Assembly: GCA_035299585.1 (NCBI GenBank)
Contig: DATGWF010000027.1
Location: 1 to 5,783, forward strand
DNA: 5,783 nt
Direction: 5' to 3'
Source of the DNA: DATGWF01 sp035299585
GTDB taxonomy: Bacteria; Actinomycetota; Actinomycetes; Actinomycetales; Microbacteriaceae
Shown here: positions 1 to 5,783 of the stretch, one piece after another
Layout of the letters: each line of letters opens with the position of its first letter
Numbering within the stretch: the first letter of the stretch is position 1
Made by a program: the position numbers and the translations under genes
Notes under the pieces: model-generated
Told to the model about the DNA's origin: nothing
The model's database searches: none
What the model saw: the letters and a program-made list of their open reading frames with translations, nothing else

Positions 1-320
1 GGAGCCTCTGCGGCCGGAGCCGGAGCAGCCGGAGCCGGTGTCTCTGCCGCGGGTGCCTCTGCAGCGGGGGCTGCCGCGCCGGAGCCGTCACCGATTCGAG
101 CGAGCACGGTGCCGACCTCGACGGTCTCGTCCTCGCCGACGAGGATCTCCTCGACGACGCCGGAAATCGGCGACGGAATCTCGGTGTCGACCTTGTCGGT
201 CGAGACTTCGAGCAATGGCTCGTCGACCTCGACGCGCTCGCCCACTTTCTTGAGCCAGCGGGTGACGGTTCCTTCCGTAACACTCTCACCCAGTGCGGGG
301 AGGCTTACAGATTCGCTCAT
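1..320 (-). CDS. sucB: Dihydrolipoyl acyltransferase (E2) of 2-oxoacid dehydrogenase complex, N-terminal part
   Basis: The gene starts at ATG 320 and runs off the left edge, leaving 106 codons. Residues 1-78 form a classic lipoyl (biotinyl-lipoyl-like) domain, opening SESVSLPALGESVTEG and carrying the lipoylation motif EVSTDKVDTEIPSP, with Lys43 as the lipoyl-lysine. From residue 82 an Ala/Pro/Glu-rich flexible linker begins, as expected between lipoyl and subunit-binding domains; the catalytic acyltransferase domain lies outside the window. The start is supported by AAGGAG (329-334) 8 nt upstream. It sits 29 nt after the lpdA stop, so the two are probably one operon. By family knowledge, actinobacterial E2 of this type is cytosolic and can serve both pyruvate and 2-oxoglutarate dehydrogenase assemblies. 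The symbol sucB follows common actinobacterial annotation; dlaT or aceF is equally possible, because the visible part cannot tell succinyl- from acetyltransferase. Confidence 0.93.
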   Translation of the reverse strand, partial: MSESVSLPALGESVTEGTVTRWLKKVGERVEVDEPLLEVSTDKVDTEIPSPISGVVEEILVGEDETVEVGTVLARIGDGSGAAAPAAEAPAAETPAPAAPAPAAEA

Positions 321-349
321 GGCGTGTGCTCCTTATGTAGCGACGAAAT

Positions 350-1723
350 TTAGATGGCGTGCAGCGGCTTGCCGGCGAGCTTCAGGAAAGCTTCACCGAG
401 GGCCTCGTTCTGGGTGGGGTGTGCGTGGATGAACGGGGCGATGTCTTCGGGGTACGCCTCCCAGTTCACGACCAGCTGGGCTTCGCCCAGAAGTTCGCCA
501 ACGCGAGCGCCAATCATGTGAACACCGAGTACGGGGCCATCGTTCTGGCGGACGACCTTGATCGATCCCGAGGTGCCGAGAATGTGGCTCTTGCCGTTGC
601 CGGCCAGGTTGTACTCGTAGGCCGTGATGTTGTCTGCGCCAAACGCCTCTGCAGCCTTCGCCTCGGAGTAGCCGACCGACGCGATTTCCGGCTCGCAGTA
701 CGTGATCTTCGGGACGTACAGGTCGCTCACGACGATGGGGTTGAGGCCCGCAATTTCTTCAGCGACAAAAATGCCGTGCTGGTAGCTGCGGTGTGCCAGC
801 TGAAGACCCGGAACGATGTCTCCGACGGCATATACGCCCGGAAGAGAGGTTTCGAGCCGCTCGTTCGTGATGACCCAGCCGCGGTCGATGGTGATGCCGG
901 CCTCTTCGAAGCCCATGCCCGCGGTTGACGGTCCGCGACCGACCGCGACGAGGAGCAGGTCAGCCGAGAAGGTCTGGCCGTCTTCGAGGGTGACGGTGAC
1001 ACCGTTGGCGTCCTGCGTCACGCCCTGGAAACGAATTCCCAGCGAGTAGTTGATGCCGCGCTTCTTATAGGCGCGTTCGAGCTGCTTGGAGATCGATTCT
1101 TCTTCGTTCGGAACGAGGTGGGGGAGTCCCTCAATGATGGTCACGTCGGTGCCGAACGACTTCCATACGCTCGCGAACTCGACGCCGATGACGCCGCCGC
1201 CGAGGATGATGACCGAGTTCGGCACGTAGTCGAGCTGCAGTGCCTGCTCGCTCGTGATCACGCGACCGCCGATTTCGAGACCGGGAAGCGAGCGGGAGTA
1301 GGAGCCGGTGGCCAACACGATGTTTGCGCCGACGTAGCGGTCGTCTCCAACCTGGATGGTACGGGAGTCGACCAGGCGGCCTTCGCCTTCGACGACGGTC
1401 ACGCCCTTCGCCTTGAGCAGGCCCTGGAGGCCCTTCCACTTGCTGGTGATGACCTCGTCCTTGTATGCGTTCACGCCCGGCATGTTGATGCCTTCGAAAA
1501 CGGACTTGACGCCGTACTTCTCCGATTCCTTCGCGGAATCGGCAATCTCGGCCGCGTGCAGCAGCGCCTTGGTCGGGATGCAACCGCGGTGCAGGCAGGT
1601 GCCGCCTAGCTTGTCTTTTTCGATGAGCGCAACAGTCTTTCCGAGCGAGACTGCTCGCAGGGCGGCGGAATAGCCGCCACTTCCTCCACCGAGAACGACG
1701 AGGTCAAATGACTGCTCTGCCAC
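350..1723 (-). CDS. lpdA: Dihydrolipoyl dehydrogenase (E3)
   Basis: This FAD-dependent pyridine nucleotide-disulfide oxidoreductase reoxidises dihydrolipoyl-E2 with NAD+ in the pyruvate and 2-oxoglutarate dehydrogenase complexes. At 457 aa it has normal family length and looks intact. Visible elements, in order: FAD-binding GGGSGG at residues 12-17 with Glu35 ending the Rossmann strand; redox-active disulfide in GGTCLHRGCIPTK (Cys43, Cys48); NAD-binding GGGVIG at 175-180; second FAD motif YAVGDI at 298-303; C-terminal dimer-interface catalytic pair in HAHPTQNE (His435, Glu440). I chose GTG 1723 because AGGGAG (1732-1737) lies 8 nt upstream of it; the in-frame GTG at 1732, three codons earlier, overlaps that ribosome binding site. 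It is the upstream gene of the lpdA-sucB pair. No clear promoter could be read in front of it. Using symbol lpd instead would be equally valid. Confidence 0.96.
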   Translation of the reverse strand: MAEQSFDLVVLGGGSGGYSAALRAVSLGKTVALIEKDKLGGTCLHRGCIPTKALLHAAEIADSAKESEKYGVKSVFEGINMPGVNAYKDEVITSKWKGLQGLLKAKGVTVVEGEGRLVDSRTIQVGDDRYVGANIVLATGSYSRSLPGLEIGGRVITSEQALQLDYVPNSVIILGGGVIGVEFASVWKSFGTDVTIIEGLPHLVPNEEESISKQLERAYKKRGINYSLGIRFQGVTQDANGVTVTLEDGQTFSADLLLVAVGRGPSTAGMGFEEAGITIDRGWVITNERLETSLPGVYAVGDIVPGLQLAHRSYQHGIFVAEEIAGLNPIVVSDLYVPKITYCEPEIASVGYSEAKAAEAFGADNITAYEYNLAGNGKSHILGTSGSIKVVRQNDGPVLGVHMIGARVGELLGEAQLVVNWEAYPEDIAPFIHAHPTQNEALGEAFLKLAGKPLHAI

Positions 1724-1731
1724 GTTTGGCA

Positions 1732-1737
1732 CTCCCT
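1732..1737 (-). promoter_or_regulatory. Ribosome binding site of lpdA
   Basis: On the minus strand this reads AGGGAG and is 8 nt from GTG 1723. It decides the start, because the longer alternative GTG (1730-1732) would overlap it and have no site of its own at a workable distance. Confidence 0.75.
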
Positions 1738-1901
1738 AATAGTTGCGTCGAGGTGCGGCCCGGAAAGACACGGGCGAAACCCATAGGCCACTGACGACCT
1801 TACTACTTTGTGACTGGCGACGCGGCACCGTCGTTGCGGCGTCGGCGATGCTGTTCGCTGTCGGCGTCGACGAACGGCGCACCGGATGCGCCGGGCGTAG
1901 C

Positions 1902-1907
1902 TACCCT
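1902..1907 (+). promoter_or_regulatory. Candidate -10 element (TACCCT) for a leaderless PAC2 transcript
   Basis: TACCCT fits the actinobacterial TANNNT -10 pattern and ends 6 nt before GTG 1914, so transcription would start at or next to the G of the start codon. No ribosome binding site precedes that GTG, which agrees with leaderless translation, common in Actinobacteria. There is no recognisable -35 hexamer at 16-18 nt upstream, so this rests on -10 position only. Confidence 0.45.
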
Positions 1908-1913
1908 TGAATC

Positions 1914-2846
1914 GTGAGTGACTCGAATCGGATCATGACCGTGCTTCCAGCGGCGACCCGCATTCCTAGCGGAGTGCCACTCGTCGCCGCCCTGACCGGC
2001 TTTATGGACACCGGTTCGACCATCGGTCAGCTCATCGATCACTTTGACGACAACCTCAACACCGAGGTGGTGGTCGAGTTCGATTTGGACGAGCTCTACG
2101 ACTACCGCGCGCGTCGGCCAATCATTTCCTTCGATCAGGATCACCTCACCGACTTCCAGCCGCCACGACTTGATCTCCGGCTCGCGCACGATGACCTGGG
2201 CTCGCCCTTCCTGCTCCTCAGCGGGGTCGAGCCAGATTTTCGTTGGAATGCGTTCGTGCGCGCGATTGTGGACCTGGTCGAACGGTTCCAAGTGGCGTCG
2301 TTCAACTGGGCACATGCCATTCCGATGCCCGCTCCACATACGCGTCCAATTCAAGTGACGGTCTCCGGCAACCGTGACGACCTCATCGAGCGGTACTCGG
2401 TGTGGCGCCCGCAAACGGCGGTGCCGAGCAACATCCTTCACGTGCTTGAGTACCGCTTGGCCGACCGGATGACGAGCGTCGGATTTGTGCTTCTCGTTCC
2501 TCACTATTTGGGCGACAACTCCTATCCGGACTCGGCAATCAAGGCCATTGAGTGCTTGAGCGCCGCGACCGGACTCATCTTGCCGACGGACGAACTGCGC
2601 GAAGAGGGACGGGAGTTTTCTCGGCGTCTCACCGAGCAGACAGAGGACAACGAGGAGTTCCAGTCGCTCGTTCACGGGCTCGAACAACGACACGACGCTT
2701 TCATGGCGGGAACGTCGGTAGCTGCCAACGATCCCATTGAGCTCGCCGATGGAGAGCAAATCGCGGCTGAGTGGGAGCGATTCTTGGCGAATCGTCAACA
2801 GCCGGATGGAGACGCGCGTCCGGACTGGAACGAACCCGGACTATAA
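1914..2846 (+). CDS. PAC2 family protein (proteasome assembly chaperone-like fold)
   Basis: This 310-residue protein is recognised as a PAC2 family member (Pfam PF09754) by its order of motifs: hydrophobic strand and turn VPLVAALTGFMDTGS (21-35), followed by the DLDELYDYRARRP segment (57-69), LLLSGVEPDFRW (100-111), the VPHYLG motif (195-200) with a downstream Tyr-Pro before the helix, and a C-terminal helical part with DGEQIAAEWERFL (279-291). Length is typical for actinobacterial PAC2 proteins, whose function is not established; the name comes from a fold shared with eukaryotic proteasome assembly chaperones and does not show that a proteasome is present. No signal peptide or membrane segment is visible, so it should be cytosolic. 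GTG 1914 is chosen because a -10-like box sits just upstream; ATG 1935 is a shorter alternative but also lacks a ribosome binding site. The stop TAA (2844-2846) lies inside the TATAAT promoter-like box of the next gene. Confidence 0.88.
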   Translation: MSDSNRIMTVLPAATRIPSGVPLVAALTGFMDTGSTIGQLIDHFDDNLNTEVVVEFDLDELYDYRARRPIISFDQDHLTDFQPPRLDLRLAHDDLGSPFLLLSGVEPDFRWNAFVRAIVDLVERFQVASFNWAHAIPMPAPHTRPIQVTVSGNRDDLIERYSVWRPQTAVPSNILHVLEYRLADRMTSVGFVLLVPHYLGDNSYPDSAIKAIECLSAATGLILPTDELREEGREFSRRLTEQTEDNEEFQSLVHGLEQRHDAFMAGTSVAANDPIELADGEQIAAEWERFLANRQQPDGDARPDWNEPGL

Positions 2847-2847
2847 T
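2842..2847 (+). promoter_or_regulatory. Candidate -10 element (TATAAT) upstream of the sigma factor gene
   Basis: A perfect consensus TATAAT overlaps the stop codon of the PAC2 gene, about 90 nt upstream of the chosen sigma factor ATG. Transcription would begin near 2853-2855, giving a leader of about 83 nt. No good -35 hexamer occurs 15-19 nt upstream (the 17-nt position reads TCCGGA), so the promoter may depend on an activator or on upstream contacts. The box is a strong consensus match in GC-rich surroundings, which makes chance less likely. Confidence 0.6.
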
Positions 2848-2893
2848 GTCAAGTGCAGACCCAGTCAGGGGCGCCATTCCGCGGACTTGACAT
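2846..2893. repeat. 9-bp perfect inverted repeat in the sigma factor leader
   Basis: ATGTCAAGT (2846-2854) is the exact reverse complement of ACTTGACAT (2885-2893); arm centres are 39 bp apart with 30 nt between. The left arm covers the end of the TATAAT box and the expected transcription start; the right arm contains a perfect TTGACA (2887-2892). A second pair, AGACCC (2857-2862) and GGGTCT (2894-2899), is interleaved with it. It may be a two-site operator or a coincidence. The TTGACA has no acceptable -10 partner: 17 nt downstream reads CGGATT. Confidence 0.5.
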
Positions 2894-2924
2894 GGGTCTT
2901 ACACGTGCCCGGATTCGGGTGATT

Positions 2925-2929
2925 GGGAG
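2925..2929 (+). promoter_or_regulatory. Ribosome binding site of the sigma factor gene
   Basis: GGGAG lies 7 nt before ATG 2937 and favours that start over the in-frame GTG 2853 and ATG 2892, neither of which has a Shine-Dalgarno sequence. Confidence 0.7.
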
Positions 2930-2936
2930 AACGCAC

Positions 2937-4571
<1,635 letters not shown>

Positions 4572-4574
4572 GTG

Positions 4575-5783
4575 ATGAAGTACGCTCCGGCCGTTGCAAT
4601 CGGACGCATTGTTCGGTTCGCTGCGCGTGTCCGCAAGCCCGGGGGAGGCTCGGCCATTCCGGGAGTGGTGGTCAACGCCATCGCGCCGAGCTACCTCACC
4701 GATACTCTCGCGACGTTCCCGAACGGACTCGTCATCGTGAGCGGTTCGGCGGGCAAGTCCACGACGACGAAAATGCTCGTCGCGGTGTTGCGCTCACACG
4801 GGTTGAAGGTCTTCACCAACCCGTCAACGGCGAACATCGCGCAGGGACTCACGTCAGCGCTTCTCGAAGCGTCGAACTGGCGTGGAATCGTTCCCGGCGA
4901 TATCGCGGTGCTCGAAATGGACGAAGGCCACGCCGCAAAGCTCGCACCCCAATTGCGCGCCAAAGTGGTCGTGCTCACGAACGTCATGGTCGACCAGATC
5001 GATCGATTCTTCGACAGTGAAATGGTCGCGGGGATGCTCGCGGTCATTGCCGGTCGCGCGGAGCAGGCCGTCATCTCAAATGCGGACGACGCGATGCTCG
5101 AGCACATCGTCGCCAAGCTCCCCGTCCCTGTTGATCGGTTCGGTGTCTCAGAACAGGTGCTGGCGGCGGCCCCACGCGGACTTGGCTACTCCCGCACGGC
5201 CGTGCGGAGACTCGCGCCGTCGGCCCCAAACGCAGTTGTCGTGCAGAGCGTCAACAGGCTCACCGCGACGCTCAGTCTCGCCGGAGAAGCCGTCGAGGTG
5301 CGACTCCCAGCCCGCGGCACGCACTACGCGACGGACGCCGCCGCGGCGCTGGCGGCCGCGCGACGCGTGCTCGCCGAGCGCTGGAGCACGGACATCGCCA
5401 CGAGTGCTGTCGGTGCCGTTCCACCGGTGTTCGCGCGAGGGGAACGTACTCGAGTCCGTGAGCAGCTTGTTGACTTCGTACTGGTGCAAAACCCGGCGAG
5501 CTTTCAGCTCAATGTTGATGCAATCGCGGGCGAGGCCGACTGCGTCATGTTCGCCATCGGTACAGACGTTCGAGACCCGAGCTATTTCTGGCCGGTCGAT
5601 ACGGCAGCGCTCGGGAGGGTAGCCGTGGTTTCGGGGGCGAAGCCCGAGGAAGCTGCGCTCATGCTCGCCTACGACGGCGTCGAGATTGACACCGTCGAAC
5701 CTGTCCTCGAAGCAGCAATCGAGCAATTCCTCGCCCTGCCAACGCCTCCGAGTGGCGTCAAAACCATTGTGTTCACGGCGGAC
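4575..5783 (+). CDS. murT: MurT-like Mur ligase family protein, 3' end outside window
   Basis: The reading frame is open from ATG 4575 to the right edge (403 codons, no stop). A GTG directly before it (4572-4574) is an alternative start; neither has a clear ribosome binding site, so translational coupling to the sigma factor gene (stop 3 nt upstream) is likely. Visible: a Mur ligase P-loop SGSAGKSTTT (56-65), then TNPSTANIAQG (81-91), LEMDE (113-117), the DQIDRF segment (140-145), SNADD (168-172), and a DUF1727-like C-terminal part with FARGER (286-291), NPASF (306-310) and DPSYFWPVD (334-342). This order is that of MurT, which with the amidotransferase GatD amidates the glutamate of lipid II; gatD would be expected near by, outside the window. 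Unusual: only one Cys (Cys323), so the MurT zinc ribbon is missing; Pro340 replaces the Asp of the usual W-D motif; the P-loop reads SAGKS instead of TNGKT. It could therefore be a divergent MurT or a related ligase with another role. Family assignment is firm, symbol tentative. Confidence 0.75.
   Translation, partial: MKYAPAVAIGRIVRFAARVRKPGGGSAIPGVVVNAIAPSYLTDTLATFPNGLVIVSGSAGKSTTTKMLVAVLRSHGLKVFTNPSTANIAQGLTSALLEASNWRGIVPGDIAVLEMDEGHAAKLAPQLRAKVVVLTNVMVDQIDRFFDSEMVAGMLAVIAGRAEQAVISNADDAMLEHIVAKLPVPVDRFGVSEQVLAAAPRGLGYSRTAVRRLAPSAPNAVVVQSVNRLTATLSLAGEAVEVRLPARGTHYATDAAAALAAARRVLAERWSTDIATSAVGAVPPVFARGERTRVREQLVDFVLVQNPASFQLNVDAIAGEADCVMFAIGTDVRDPSYFWPVDTAALGRVAVVSGAKPEEAALMLAYDGVEIDTVEPVLEAAIEQFLALPTPPSGVKTIVFTAD

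Larger units (their letters stand above)
1724..1913. other. Divergent intergenic region between lpdA and the PAC2 gene
   Basis: About 190 bp separate the divergent starts of lpdA and the PAC2 gene, so promoters in both directions are expected here. A -10-like element is visible for the PAC2 gene at the right end. On the minus strand only weak candidates occur, such as TAAGGT (1799-1804), with no good -35 partner, so I do not call an lpdA promoter. No RNA gene or convincing hairpin was noticed. Small open frames that cross it have no ribosome binding site and no recognisable protein. Confidence 0.5.

Noticed and set aside
1..95. GC-rich repeat-like sequence at the left edge
   Set aside because: It is just the coding sequence for the Ala/Pro-rich linker of the E2 protein, not an independent repeat element.
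359..928. Plus-strand frames opposite lpdA (also 1118-1609)
   Set aside because: They lie opposite a full-length, motif-complete dihydrolipoyl dehydrogenase, and their translations are not recognisable.
1803..2798. Minus-strand open frame of 331 codons opposite the PAC2 gene
   Set aside because: It is antisense to a protein with clear PAC2 motifs and its own translation resembles no family; high GC keeps the frame open.
2827..2850. ECF-type (SigH/SigE-like) promoter GGAAC, 16 nt, GTC ahead of the sigma gene
   Set aside because: The -10 part is GTC rather than GTT and so short a match is expected by chance in GC-rich DNA.
2887..2915. A second sigma gene promoter built on TTGACA 2887-2892
   Set aside because: The -35 is perfect but no TANNNT-like hexamer lies 15-19 nt downstream; the 17-nt position reads CGGATT.
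5148..5726. Minus-strand frame of 192 codons and a plus-strand frame at 4882-5622 opposite or overlapping the Mur ligase gene
   Set aside because: The frame from ATG 4575 carries all Mur ligase motifs across this region; the others have Arg/Ser-rich meaningless translations.

Overview
The window looks like chromosome from a high-GC Gram-positive bacterium (Actinobacteria), most likely Microbacteriaceae or a close relative. Three things point there: GC- and CGA/GTC-rich codon use, an actinobacterial-type lpdA-sucB pair, and a principal sigma factor with a long Ala/Lys/Pro and acidic N-terminal extension next to a PAC2 protein and a MurT-like Mur ligase. The lineage is inferred from protein style; no database search was run.

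Layout. Left block, minus strand: the N-terminal part of the E2 dihydrolipoyl acyltransferase (sucB type, cut by the left edge), preceded in its operon by E3 dihydrolipoyl dehydrogenase (lpdA). These two genes serve the pyruvate and 2-oxoglutarate dehydrogenase complexes. A divergent intergenic stretch of about 190 bp (1724-1913) follows and holds no gene. Right block, plus strand: a PAC2-family protein that may be translated from a leaderless mRNA, the principal sigma factor (rpoD/sigA type), and a MurT-like Mur ligase cut by the right edge after 403 residues. The sigma factor stop and the Mur ligase start are 3 nt apart, so those two genes are probably co-transcribed. No tRNA, rRNA, CRISPR array, insertion sequence or convincing intrinsic terminator was seen.

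The window is mostly core housekeeping sequence and I see no clearly new multi-gene system. The points most worth a second look are: (1) the sigma factor N-terminus, where lysine recurs at exactly every fourth residue over 93 residues, in a histone-H1-like tail followed by a strongly acidic block; (2) the Mur ligase, which looks like MurT but lacks the four-cysteine zinc ribbon and has Pro where MurT proteins normally have the Asp of a W-D motif; (3) the sigma factor leader, which has a perfect TATAAT overlapping the upstream stop codon, a 9-bp inverted repeat with one arm containing TTGACA, and a possible leaderless in-frame GTG start 84 nt upstream of the start preceded by a ribosome binding site.
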